From contig JAEWFK010000113.1 in NCBI GenBank assembly GCA_023388835.1, positions 1-20,340 of the forward strand: a DNA stretch of 20,340 bases, read 5' to 3'. The position numbers and the translations under genes were made by a program. Below the pieces are notes generated by a model, which searched no databases, had not been told where the DNA came from, and was given only the letters and a program-made list of their open reading frames with translations. This document shows, one piece after another, positions 1 to 7,747 of the stretch. How positions within the stretch are numbered: the first letter of the stretch is position 1; every line of letters starts with the position of its first letter. This DNA comes from Pseudomonadota bacterium (lineage in GTDB: Bacteria > Pseudomonadota > Gammaproteobacteria > Burkholderiales > Burkholderiaceae_B).

Positions 1-400
1 GGTCGATGAACAGCGACACGCGGATCCCGGCGTCGTGCAGGCGCGAAACGGCATCGCGCACCGCGTCGAAATGGGTGACGATATCCAATCCGCCTTCGGT
101 AGTCAGTTCCTGCCGCCTTTCCGGCACTAGGCAGACATCATGCGGTCGAATCCGGCAGGCGATTTCGAGCATGGCCGGCGTAATTGCGCATTCGAGGTTC
201 ATGCGCGTGCGCAGTACCGGACGAATGGCCTCGACGTCAGCATCCTGGATATGGCGTCGATCTTCGCGCAGATGCAGAGTGATGAGATCAGCACCCGCCT
301 CCTCGGCGCGACGCGCGGCCTCGATGGGATCCGGATAGGCCGTGTGGCGTTGCTGGCGCAGGGTCGCGACGTGATCGATATTCACGCCCAAGTCAATCAT
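1..400 (-). CDS. pdxJ: Pyridoxine 5'-phosphate synthase, N-terminal part (cut by window edge)
   Basis: PdxJ condenses 1-deoxy-D-xylulose 5-phosphate with 3-amino-1-hydroxyacetone 1-phosphate to form pyridoxine 5'-phosphate in the DXP-dependent vitamin B6 pathway, in the cytoplasm. The visible 133 codons begin MIDLGVNIDHVATLRQQR and carry the family's conserved N-terminal residues: N7, D9, H10 and R18, the HLREDRRH block (residues 43-50) and the NLECA segment with E70. These match the substrate-binding and catalytic positions known for this TIM-barrel enzyme. About 45% of the usual ~240-residue protein lies beyond the left edge. The start is an ATG at 400 with GGAG eight bases upstream. The gene lies 33 bases behind the outer-membrane efflux gene on the same strand, so it is probably transcribed with it. 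Its ribosome-binding site touches an inverted repeat that reaches back into that gene. No frameshift is seen in the visible part. Confidence 0.95.
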   Translation of the reverse strand, partial: MIDLGVNIDHVATLRQQRHTAYPDPIEAARRAEEAGADLITLHLREDRRHIQDADVEAIRPVLRTRMNLECAITPAMLEIACRIRPHDVCLVPERRQELTTEGGLDIVTHFDAVRDAVSRLHDAGIRVSLFID

Positions 401-408
401 GGCTCGCA

Positions 409-446
409 CTCCAAAATCCCTATTATGGGCTGTTTACGGATTTTGG
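409..446 (-). promoter_or_regulatory. Inverted repeat linking the oprM-like 3' end to the pdxJ ribosome-binding site
   Basis: On the minus strand, CCAAAATCC (446-438) is followed 18 bases later by its exact complement GGATTTTGG (419-411). The first arm lies in the last sense codons of the outer-membrane efflux gene (Gln-Asn-Pro) and the gene's stop codon falls in the loop. The second arm ends inside the GGAG ribosome-binding site (412-409) of pdxJ. In mRNA this 9-bp stem would partly hide the pdxJ site until a ribosome reaches the end of the upstream gene, which would give translational coupling. The inverted repeat is directly visible; the regulatory role is inferred. It has no T-run and so does not look like an intrinsic terminator. 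Confidence 0.5.
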
Positions 447-1957
447 GCACTTCCGCCCGCCGAGAGCGGCGCCTGTCCGGCTACGCTGCCCGCTTGCTCG
501 ACGGAAAGCGGCTCCGCGGATTCCGCCAGCCAACCGCCGCCCAGCGCCTTGTACAAAGCCACGCGATTCAGCAAGGATTCCATTCCCACTTGCAGGAAGG
601 CCTGCTGCACCGAATAGAGATTCACTTCCGCGCTCTGGACCTGCAGGAAGCTGTCGACCCCGGTTTCGTAACGTAGATTCGCCAGGCGTAGTGCCTCGCT
701 TGCCGTCGCCTCCAGGGCGCGCATGGCTTCGAGCTGATCCCAGTAAGTGGCCTCTCCCGCCAGCGCATCCGCCACTTCACGGAACGCCGTCTGAATGGTC
801 TTTTCGTATTCCGCGACGGCGATGACATTACGCGCCTTGGCCAGATCAAGGCCGCCCGCTATCCCGGCGTTGAAAATGGGTATCTGGATCTGCGGCTGAT
901 ATTGCCAGTAGCGGTTGCTGCCCGAAAACAGTCCGCCCAACTGGGGACTCGCGAAACCAAGCAGGCCCGTGATGGAAATATTCGGGAAGAAGGCCGCTCG
1001 CGCCGCGCCAATATTGGCATTGGTGGCGATGAGCGCGTGTTCGGCACCGATAATATCGGGCCGCCGCACCAGCAGATCCGAAGGCAGCCCGACGGGAACG
1101 GAAGCGACGACCTGATCGCGTCCGAAGATGGCGGGCGCCGGCAGGTCATCAGGCAACGGCGCACCGACCAGCAGCTGCAGAGCGTTGATGGCCTGAGCCT
1201 CGACACGCCGGATCGACTGCTGATCGGCGCGGATGGTTTCGACCTGGCCGCGCGCCTGCTGAAGATCGAGCGCCGACGCCACACCGGTTTCATAACGGGC
1301 CTGCACGAGCCGATGGGTGGCTTCGCGCGACTGTAGAGTCTTATCCATCAGCTCCTGCAGCTGATGCGCCGTGCGCAACCGGAAATACGCTTCGGCAACC
1401 TGCGCCACCAGATTGATGTGTACGGTACGTCGGGCCTGCGCGGTGGCCAGATATTGCTGGCGCGCCGCCTCGCTGAGATTGCGTATGCGGCCGAAGAAAT
1501 CCAGCTCGAAGGTGGTCATCGCAGCGCCTGCAATATAGCTGCGTGACACGCTGGGGCTGTCCGGCCCCCCCATGCGCATGTCGGCGGGACTGCGGGTGAC
1601 CTGGGCGTTGCCTCCGACGCCGAATGTCGGCAGACGGTCGCTGTCGGCAATGCCGTACTGTGCTCTCGCCTCTTCAACCCGCCCTACGGCGATACGCATG
1701 TCACGGTTGTTGTCCAGGGCCAAGCCGATGAGGTCACGCAGGCGAGGGTCCGTGAAGAACTCCCGCCAGCCGAGGTCGGCACCATAGGCCACACTGGCAG
1801 CGTCGCCCTGCCCGCGTGCCGAGATGGCGTCGGCGTTGGGGAACGCGCCCGGTATCGGTGCGACGGGCCTTTCATATTCCGGCGCCAATGAGCAGCCTGC
1901 CAACGCGACGGCGAGCAGCACCGGCAGGACCTTGCGAGGAAAGGAATCAACAATCAT
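434..1957 (-). CDS. oprM: RND efflux outer-membrane lipoprotein, OprM/NodT family
   Basis: Outer-membrane exit duct of a tripartite multidrug efflux pump; the trimer spans the outer membrane and periplasm and docks on the adaptor and the RND pump encoded upstream. The 507-residue length is typical of the family. The N-terminus is a lipoprotein signal with lipobox LAGC and modified cysteine C22, followed by the mature start CSLAPEYERP, which is typical of NodT/OprM proteins. Two outer-membrane-efflux repeats follow, with characteristic phrases such as ARYETGVASALDLQQAR (first repeat) and LRYETGVDSFLQVQSAE (second repeat), together with VGLPSDLLVRRPDI between them. The ATG start overlaps the stop of the acrB-like gene in an ATGA junction, which implies translational coupling. 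The symbol marks the family; orthology to Pseudomonas OprM or Achromobacter AxyM cannot be settled here. Confidence 0.93.
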   Translation of the reverse strand: MIVDSFPRKVLPVLLAVALAGCSLAPEYERPVAPIPGAFPNADAISARGQGDAASVAYGADLGWREFFTDPRLRDLIGLALDNNRDMRIAVGRVEEARAQYGIADSDRLPTFGVGGNAQVTRSPADMRMGGPDSPSVSRSYIAGAAMTTFELDFFGRIRNLSEAARQQYLATAQARRTVHINLVAQVAEAYFRLRTAHQLQELMDKTLQSREATHRLVQARYETGVASALDLQQARGQVETIRADQQSIRRVEAQAINALQLLVGAPLPDDLPAPAIFGRDQVVASVPVGLPSDLLVRRPDIIGAEHALIATNANIGAARAAFFPNISITGLLGFASPQLGGLFSGSNRYWQYQPQIQIPIFNAGIAGGLDLAKARNVIAVAEYEKTIQTAFREVADALAGEATYWDQLEAMRALEATASEALRLANLRYETGVDSFLQVQSAEVNLYSVQQAFLQVGMESLLNRVALYKALGGGWLAESAEPLSVEQAGSVAGQAPLSAGGSAQNP

Positions 1958-4900
1958 GTGGAAGGCCTGTCAGAGGTCTGCGAATCACCCGGGTTGGACG
2001 AGGGAGCAGCGGCCGCTGCGTCAGGCGCCTGGTGTGGCGCATGGGCTCCCATAAGCTTGGGACGCGTCTTGAAAAGAGACAGCACGACGACGAAGAAAGT
2101 CGGAACGAAGATCACTGCCAGCGGCGTGGCCGCCAGCATTCCGCCCAGCACGCCAAGACCCACTGCGTTCTGGCTGGCCGCCCCTGCGCCCGTGGAGGTG
2201 GCAAGCGGCACCACACCCAGGATGAAGGCGAAGGAGGTCATCAGAATCGGACGGAATCGCAGGCGCGCTGCCTCGATGGTGGCGTCGATCAGATTGGTTC
2301 CTGCTGCATAGGAGTCCTTCGCAAACTCCACGATAAGAATGGCGTTCTTGGCGGACAAGCCAATGACGGTGACCATCCCCACCTGGAAGTAGACGTCGTT
2401 GGCCATACCCACGGCGCCGACCATGGCCGCGGCGCCCAGCATGCCTAAAGGTACCGCCAGCATGACCGACAGGGGGATGGCCCAGCTTTCGTACAAGGCA
2501 GACAGCACCATGAAGACCACGAGCACAGCCAAGCCCAGGAGGATGGCCGTCTGGTTGCCCGCCTGGATTTCCTGGTAGGACAGACCGGTCCATTCGAAGG
2601 CGTAGCCATTGGGCAGTTCCGTCACCAACCGTTCCATTTCAGCCATGGCCTGGCCCGTGGAGTAGCCCGGCGCGGCGTTGCCGCCGATACGCGTGGAAGG
2701 GTAACTGTTGTAGCGTACGACCTGCGTCGGACCCTGCTTCCAGTCCAGGGTCACGAAAGACGACAGAGGAACCATGCTTCCTTCGTTGTTGCGTGCGTTC
2801 AGACTGAGGATTTGTTCAGTCGTCATGCGGTGATCCTGCTCAGCTTGCACCCAGACGTTCTGCACCCATCCCTGGTTGGTGAACTTGCCGACATACGCCG
2901 AGCCCATCGACGTGCTGATCAGAGTGGCCGCTTCGGAAAAGTCAACGCCCAGCGCGGCAGCCTTGTCCCGGTCGACGGTGATTTCGAGTTGCGACCCCCC
3001 TCCAAGCCCAGTCAGGCGAACGCCCTGCAGGACCGGGCTTTGGCCGGCTTTGGCGAGCAGCTCCTGCGTCGCCTGGATGAGCGCGTCCTGTCCCATACTG
3101 GCGCGATCTTCGAGCCGCATATCGAAACCGGAAGCATTGCCCAGTGATGAAATCGCCGGCGGCACGATGGAGAACACCATGGCGTCAGGGATGCCGAAGA
3201 GGAGATTCTGCACAGCCTTGCCCGAGAGCGCCTGCGCGGAATTCTCAGCGCCCTTGCGCTCGGAAAAGTCCTTGAGCGGCACGAAAGCGATGGCCGAGTT
3301 CAGCCCGTTTCCATTGAAGCTGAACCCCTGCACCGTGATGATGTTCTCAACCTGTGGCTGCTGCGAGAAGAAGGCTTCGACCTTCTCAATGACCTCGACC
3401 GTGCGATTGGCGGTGGAGCCCGCCGGCAGCTCGATATTGGCAACCACATAGCCTTGGTCCTCTTCAGGCAGGAAGCCCGTGGGCAGGCGGAAGTACATCC
3501 AGCCCAGTGCGATCACCAGAAGCAGATAGACAAACATCATGCGGCCGCCGCGCTTCAAGCTTCGGGCGACCCAGGATTCGTAGCGGCCCGTCGTGCGCTC
3601 GAAAACGCGGTTGAACCATCCAAAGAAACCCCGCTTGGATTCGTGGTGGCCCTTGGGAATCGGCTTGAGGAAGGTCGCGCACAAGGCCGGCGTGAAAGAC
3701 AGCGCCAGGAAACCGGAAAACATGATGGACACCGCCATGGCAACGGCGAACTGGCGATAGATCACGCCCACCGAACCGCTCATGAAGGCAAGCGGCAGAA
3801 ATACGGCGGAAAGCACGAGGGTGATACCCACGATCGCGCCGGAGATCTGCGGCATCGCCTTACGGGTGGCTTCACGCGGAGGCAGGCCGTCTTCGACCAT
3901 GATGCGCTCCACATTCTCGACCACCACAATGGCGTCGTCCACCAGAATGCCGATGGCCAGCACCATGGCGAACATGGTCAGCACATTGACCGACATGCCC
4001 AGCCCGTGCATGACCGCGAAGGCGCCCAACATGGCAACGGGCACCACGAGCGCCGGAATCAGCGTGTAGCGCACATTCTGCAGGAAGACGAACATCACGA
4101 TGAACACCAGCACCATGGCTTCAAGAAGCGTGTGCAGAACCTGCTCGATAGACAGCTCGACGTACGGAGAGGTGTCGTACGGGATGGCGTAGGTGATGTT
4201 CTCCGGGAAGAAGGCCGACAGTTCCTTCATCTTGGCTTTCACGCCCTCCGCCGTGGTCAAGGCATTGGCTTCAGGGGTCAGCGAAATGGCGAAGGCAGCG
4301 GTAGGCTTGCCGTTCAGACGCGCGCCGAACATGTAGTTGTCCGAACCGACCTCGATGCGCGCCACATCAGACAGTTTCACTGTAGACCCGTCGCGGTTCG
4401 AGCGCAGGATAATGTTGCTGAACTCTTCCACCGTCGCCAGCTCGCCATTCACCACGATGGGGGCAGCGATACGCTGTGACGTGGGATTGGGCGGGGAGCC
4501 GAGCATACCGCCAGGCACCAGCCGATTCTGCGAGGAAATGGCAGCGTTGACTTCGGCCATGCTCAGATTGAAGCCGACAAGCTTGTCGGGGTCGACCCAG
4601 ATCCGCATCGCACGCGGCGACTCAAAGAGCTGGAACCGCCCCACCCCTTCTACGCGAGACACCGGATTCTGCAGGTTGCGGGTGATGTAGTCGGCCAGCG
4701 CCTGCGCGCTCACCGAGCCGTCGGTAGACGACATCGTGACCACCAGCAGGAAGCCCGAGTTGACTTGCGTCACCCTCAGGCCTTGCTGAACCACGGCAGC
4801 CGGCAGGGAAGACGTAATATTGGACATCCGGTTCTGGACGTCCACCTGCGCAAGATCAGGGTCAATGCCCGGGCGGAACGTGACGCTGAGCTCCATCTGC

Positions 4901-5157
4901 CCATTGGAGTCGCTCACCGATTCATAGTAGAGCAGGCCCTTCGCCCCATTGAGCTGATTCTCGATGACGCTGGCGACCGAAGTGGAAACGTCTTCCGCCG
5001 ACGCGCCGGGATAGGTCGCCTGGATATTGATGGTGGGTGGGGCGACCTCGGGGTACTGCGCGACCGGCATGTTCGGAACGGCCAGCAGGCCGGCCAGCAT
5101 GATGCCCAGGGCGACGACCCAAGCGAAGATCGGACGTTCAATGAAAAACAGCGGCAT
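1954..5157 (-). CDS. acrB: RND multidrug efflux pump, inner-membrane transporter (AcrB/MexB family, HAE1)
   Basis: Proton-driven drug transporter of the inner membrane, working as a trimer with the adaptor and outer-membrane partners of the same operon. The 1067 residues fit the HAE1 class. The start MPLFFIERPIFAWVVALGIM is the standard first transmembrane segment. The proton-relay aspartates are intact in GILVDDAIVVVENVE (near residue 408), the lysine is present in AKNAILIVEFAKD, and the arginine helix RLRFRPILMTS follows. Two large periplasmic loops separate the transmembrane blocks in the usual duplicated arrangement. The ~35-residue C-terminal tail is rich in Ala, Pro and Ser. The gene sits nine bases behind the adaptor gene, with a GAGGAA ribosome site overlapping the adaptor stop codon, and its own stop overlaps the next gene by four bases. 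Substrates cannot be read from the sequence. The symbol denotes the family. Confidence 0.96.
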   Translation of the reverse strand: MPLFFIERPIFAWVVALGIMLAGLLAVPNMPVAQYPEVAPPTINIQATYPGASAEDVSTSVASVIENQLNGAKGLLYYESVSDSNGQMELSVTFRPGIDPDLAQVDVQNRMSNITSSLPAAVVQQGLRVTQVNSGFLLVVTMSSTDGSVSAQALADYITRNLQNPVSRVEGVGRFQLFESPRAMRIWVDPDKLVGFNLSMAEVNAAISSQNRLVPGGMLGSPPNPTSQRIAAPIVVNGELATVEEFSNIILRSNRDGSTVKLSDVARIEVGSDNYMFGARLNGKPTAAFAISLTPEANALTTAEGVKAKMKELSAFFPENITYAIPYDTSPYVELSIEQVLHTLLEAMVLVFIVMFVFLQNVRYTLIPALVVPVAMLGAFAVMHGLGMSVNVLTMFAMVLAIGILVDDAIVVVENVERIMVEDGLPPREATRKAMPQISGAIVGITLVLSAVFLPLAFMSGSVGVIYRQFAVAMAVSIMFSGFLALSFTPALCATFLKPIPKGHHESKRGFFGWFNRVFERTTGRYESWVARSLKRGGRMMFVYLLLVIALGWMYFRLPTGFLPEEDQGYVVANIELPAGSTANRTVEVIEKVEAFFSQQPQVENIITVQGFSFNGNGLNSAIAFVPLKDFSERKGAENSAQALSGKAVQNLLFGIPDAMVFSIVPPAISSLGNASGFDMRLEDRASMGQDALIQATQELLAKAGQSPVLQGVRLTGLGGGSQLEITVDRDKAAALGVDFSEAATLISTSMGSAYVGKFTNQGWVQNVWVQAEQDHRMTTEQILSLNARNNEGSMVPLSSFVTLDWKQGPTQVVRYNSYPSTRIGGNAAPGYSTGQAMAEMERLVTELPNGYAFEWTGLSYQEIQAGNQTAILLGLAVLVVFMVLSALYESWAIPLSVMLAVPLGMLGAAAMVGAVGMANDVYFQVGMVTVIGLSAKNAILIVEFAKDSYAAGTNLIDATIEAARLRFRPILMTSFAFILGVVPLATSTGAGAASQNAVGLGVLGGMLAATPLAVIFVPTFFVVVLSLFKTRPKLMGAHAPHQAPDAAAAAPSSNPGDSQTSDRPST

Positions 5158-5166
5158 GAGCGTTCC

Positions 5167-6474
5167 TCAACCCTGAGCCGCAGCGGCGTTGCCGCTGGAC
5201 TGGCCGGCTTCGGGCGCGTTAGGCGCAGCCCCTCCATTACCGGGCGCGCTGGCATCAGGACCTGCAGCAGGCGCCTGCCCCTGACTCGCGCCCTGACCCT
5301 GACCCTGACCGGCTCCGGGCTTGGCATTCGGGTCCCATGGAATCGGCTGCACGGGCGCGCCGGGTCTGATCTTCTGGAAGCCTTCGACGATGACCATGTC
5401 CCCCGGATTCAAGCCCTTATAGATGAGCGCCCGGCCGTCGACTTGCGGCCCGACGGCCACCGCCACCGGACTCACTACGCCTGCCCGCACTACCATCAGC
5501 GTGCTCAGGCCGTCGGCGGTCCGCTGGATGGCCTGCATGGGCACCATCAGCGCTTCTTCGTCCACGCCCTGCATCACGCGTACGCGGACATACATGCCCG
5601 GCAGCAGAATCTCCTCGGGATTATCGAATTCGGCGCGCAGCGTCACTTGACCGGTGGAGGGATCGACGGCCACACCCGAAAAGAGCAGCATGCCGTTATG
5701 GGGATAAATGGACCCGTCGTCAAGAAGCACCTGCACGGCGACCTTGCCGTCGCTTGACTGCTTGAGAATGCCGGCTTCCAGCGCTTTGCGCAGCATGGCA
5801 AGCTGTGTAGTGGAACGCGTGATGTCGACGTAGACCCGCTTGAGCTGCTGGACGGTGGCCATCTGGGTGGCGTTCTGCGCGCTGACCAGCGCGCCTTCAG
5901 TCACCAGCGATTTCCCGATCCGCCCGTCGATGGGCGACTCGACCCGCGTGTAGCCCAAATTGATTTCTGCGCTCTGCACTGCAGCACGCGCGGCGGCGAT
6001 GGCTGCATCCGCTTGCTTGGCAGTGGCCACGGCGTTGTCATATTCCTGGCGGCTGATGGCGTTCGATTTGATCAGCCGGCCGTAGCGTTCCGCCTGCAGG
6101 CGCACGCTGCCCGCATCGGCTTCCGCCCGCTGCAATTCCGCCTGAGCACGGTTCAGTTCGGCTTCGTAAGGTGCCGGATCAATGGTGAAGAGCAGCTGCC
6201 CTTCCTTGACCTCGCCCCCCTGCCGGAAATTGATCTCCTTGACGATGCCGGTTACCCGAGCACGTATCTGTGCGTCCTGGATGGCCTCCACGCGGCCGGG
6301 CAATTCTGAATAGACCTCAGTCGAGGTGGGCTGTACAGTCACCACGCTGACAGGCACTTTCATGCCCGACATGTCTTGTTGTGCCGGTTCGTCTCCACAA
6401 GCAGTCAGGGCGCCAAACGCGACCATAGAAAAGACCATGGCAATCCGCCGGTACGGCAGGCCAGACAACGGCAT
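5167..6474 (-). CDS. acrA: RND efflux periplasmic adaptor lipoprotein (AcrA/MexA family)
   Basis: Membrane-fusion protein that bridges the RND pump and the outer-membrane channel. The 435 residues start with a lipoprotein signal with lipobox LTAC (C26). The barrel-sandwich/lipoyl halves follow, seen in RARVTGIVKEINFRQGGEVKEGQLLFTIDPAPY and later VESPIDGRIGKS, around a helical hairpin of about residues 100-170 (RAQAELQRAEADAG onward). The beta-barrel and membrane-proximal domains end with GFQKIRPGAPVQPIPW. The last ~45 residues are low-complexity Gly/Gln/Ala/Pro, longer than usual for the family, and contain GQGQGQ encoded by a 6-base tandem repeat. This is the first gene of the pump operon. 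The ATG at 6474 has only a G-run (GGGGG) ahead of it; an ATG 12 codons further in would leave a shorter but still workable signal peptide. No TetR/AcrR-type regulator gene is adjacent. Confidence 0.94.
   Translation of the reverse strand: MPLSGLPYRRIAMVFSMVAFGALTACGDEPAQQDMSGMKVPVSVVTVQPTSTEVYSELPGRVEAIQDAQIRARVTGIVKEINFRQGGEVKEGQLLFTIDPAPYEAELNRAQAELQRAEADAGSVRLQAERYGRLIKSNAISRQEYDNAVATAKQADAAIAAARAAVQSAEINLGYTRVESPIDGRIGKSLVTEGALVSAQNATQMATVQQLKRVYVDITRSTTQLAMLRKALEAGILKQSSDGKVAVQVLLDDGSIYPHNGMLLFSGVAVDPSTGQVTLRAEFDNPEEILLPGMYVRVRVMQGVDEEALMVPMQAIQRTADGLSTLMVVRAGVVSPVAVAVGPQVDGRALIYKGLNPGDMVIVEGFQKIRPGAPVQPIPWDPNAKPGAGQGQGQGASQGQAPAAGPDASAPGNGGAAPNAPEAGQSSGNAAAAQG
5291..5308. repeat. (CCCTGA)x3 in-frame hexanucleotide repeat
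   Basis: Three consecutive CCCTGA units lie in the 3' end of the adaptor gene. Read on the coding strand they specify alternating Gln-Gly in a disordered C-terminal tail. Because the unit is six bases, gain or loss of a copy would keep the reading frame and only change the tail length. Confidence 0.8.
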
Positions 6475-6691
6475 ACAACCCCCTGTTCGCGACCGCCCCT
6501 TGCAGGCGGCCCCTTTGTTTTGTTAACGGTTGCGCTAGATTTACTACGCAGGAAAGGAGCAAGTATAAATCGAAAGCATTTCGCTATCGTGCATCTGGCC
6601 CACCCTCGCGCGGCATGCCGATTGCACCTCGGGGACGCCGCCGCGAGCGAAGTCCGCCGATCGGCGCCATGCCATTCAAGGGAGAATACGA
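6475..6691. promoter_or_regulatory. Divergent control region between the efflux operon and the BON lipoprotein gene
   Basis: This 217-base gene-free stretch must carry the promoters of both flanking transcripts. For the plus strand the best sigma-70-like match is TTTACT (6540-6545), an 18-base spacer and TATAAA (6564-6569), which would give a leader of about 115 bases. On the minus strand, TATACT covers nearly the same bases (complement of 6563-6568) and could be the -10 of the efflux operon, but its -35 is poor. A small hairpin (CCGCC 6493-6497 with GGCGG 6505-6509) lies in the presumed leader of the adaptor gene. I saw no clear long palindrome of the kind bound by TetR-family regulators. 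Confidence 0.4.
6540..6569 (+). promoter_or_regulatory. Candidate sigma-70 promoter for the BON lipoprotein gene
   Basis: TTTACT (4 of 6 matches to TTGACA) is followed after 18 bases by TATAAA (5 of 6 matches to TATAAT). Predicted initiation is near 6576. This comes from motif reading only. Confidence 0.35.
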
Positions 6692-7063
6692 ATGAATCGA
6701 CCCTTCATACCAACCCTCACCACCGCCGTGCTCACAATGGGAGTGCTTGCAGGTTGCGGCTCTCCGACCTATCCCACCGCCGACAACTATCCGCCCGACA
6801 ATCCACCGCAAGTGCAGCCGCCCAACGCGCGCAGTCCCGCCCAGTATCAAGAGGACGCGAACATCAGCAGCCGCGTGCAAGCCGCCGTGCTGGGTGTGCC
6901 CGGTATCCACGCCAATAATATTCAGGTTTCCACCTATGAAGGCGTCGTGACGCTGCGTGGCACTGCCACAAACGAAGCCGCGGCGCGCAACGCGGTGCAG
7001 GCGGCTCGCCAAGTGACGGGCGTGCGTACGGTGGAATACGATCTTAAGGTTCAGCCCTATTGA
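6692..7063 (+). CDS. BON-domain lipoprotein (OsmY/DolP-like, small)
   Basis: A 123-residue exported lipoprotein. The signal peptide has the lipobox LAGC (C22) followed by CGSP. A Pro/Asn/Tyr-rich linker of about 30 residues comes next (PTADNYPPDNPPQVQPP), then a single BON domain (about residues 55-121), with the typical pattern NISSRVQAAVLGVPGI, then IQVSTYEGVVTLRGTA and a final VRTVEYDLKV. BON domains are known in periplasmic or outer-membrane proteins such as OsmY and DolP, where they bind phospholipid or support envelope integrity; DolP has two copies and this protein has one. The residue after Cys is Gly, so outer-membrane sorting by Lol is expected. The start has GGGAG eight bases upstream (GGGAGAATACGAATG). 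The gene diverges from the efflux operon. A specific role is not evident. Confidence 0.85.
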   Translation: MNRPFIPTLTTAVLTMGVLAGCGSPTYPTADNYPPDNPPQVQPPNARSPAQYQEDANISSRVQAAVLGVPGIHANNIQVSTYEGVVTLRGTATNEAAARNAVQAARQVTGVRTVEYDLKVQPY

Positions 7064-7079
7064 AGTAAGAATGGAACAA

Positions 7080-7097
7080 GCGGGCGCGCAGGCCCGC
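7080..7097. terminator. Weak hairpin between convergent genes
   Basis: GCGGGC (7080-7085) pairs with GCCCGC (7092-7097) around a six-base loop. It lies 16 bases after the BON gene, in the 67-base gap between two convergent genes. There is no T-run on the plus strand, and only a loose T-rich stretch on the minus strand. It could end transcripts weakly or act with Rho. Confidence 0.3.
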
Positions 7098-7130
7098 TGC
7101 AACGGGGTGGCGCTCACGAGGGCTCCATGA

Positions 7131-7715
7131 TCAGACCGGCGTGTGGGTCTGCTGGGGAACGGGCGGGGCAAGCGGATCGAAGTCTTCCCATTTTCCTCCA
7201 CGCCAACGCCCCTGTGCCCGCTCGACCTGGTGGCCGCCGGCCGCCGCCAGCATGGAAGCGACTTCCTGGGCGTGCTCTCCATCGGTATTCACGGCCAGCA
7301 TGACGCCTGCCGGACGCCCTTCCTGAGCCTCCACGGTGCGATGCGGCTCCTGGACCCGGTCGCGCCGACTGTCCATGCGGCGCATCGCTCCGGCGAGCGA
7401 ACCAATGTAGGCGCCTACGCCCGCACCGGCCACTATGGGAATGACCGAGTCCGCAAACGTGGCGACGATGACGCCGCCGACGATGGCGCCCAGCGCGCCC
7501 AGCACGGTTGCCGTCCCCAGCGCCCCGCCTGATGCACGGCGGGTACCGGGATCGGCCGCTTGGTCGCCGCCGAGATGGTAGCTGTCATGGGCTCCAGGCG
7601 GGTTGACGTAGAACACATGGAGCGCATCTTCGTGCACGCCGGCCTGCATCAGGCGTTCCGCCGCGATATTCGCAGCGTCGAAAGTGGTGAAACGTGCGGC
7701 GATAATGAGCGACAT
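7131..7715 (-). CDS. Glycine-zipper protein with stress-protein-17M-like flanks, function unknown
   Basis: A 194-residue protein starting MSLIIAARFTTFDAANIAAERL. The first ~60 residues look like an alpha/beta half-domain of the kind seen in YflT/general-stress-17M proteins. The middle (about residues 63-110) is a Gly/Ala-rich hydrophobic hairpin, GGALGTATVLGALGAIVGGVIVA then VAGAGVGAYIGSLAGAM, which resembles a glycine zipper that may insert into membrane. The C-terminal part (GVMLAVNTDGEHAQEVASMLAAAGG) repeats the alpha/beta half, and the protein ends in a Pro-rich tail. The reading frame stays open upstream to 8159, but the ATG at 7715 has an excellent GGAGGT site and follows the ybhN stop by 32 bases, so this start is chosen. 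It is the last gene of the ybhP-clsB-ybhN group. I do not recognise a specific function. Confidence 0.78.
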   Translation of the reverse strand: MSLIIAARFTTFDAANIAAERLMQAGVHEDALHVFYVNPPGAHDSYHLGGDQAADPGTRRASGGALGTATVLGALGAIVGGVIVATFADSVIPIVAGAGVGAYIGSLAGAMRRMDSRRDRVQEPHRTVEAQEGRPAGVMLAVNTDGEHAQEVASMLAAAGGHQVERAQGRWRGGKWEDFDPLAPPVPQQTHTPV

Positions 7716-7747
7716 GGTGGTACCTCCGTACAAGGGGTAGGACCTGT

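Noticed and set aside
3454..4479. Plus-strand open frame of 341 codons antisense to the acrB-like gene
   Set aside because: Very His-rich, no motif or ribosome site, and completely inside a conserved pump gene.
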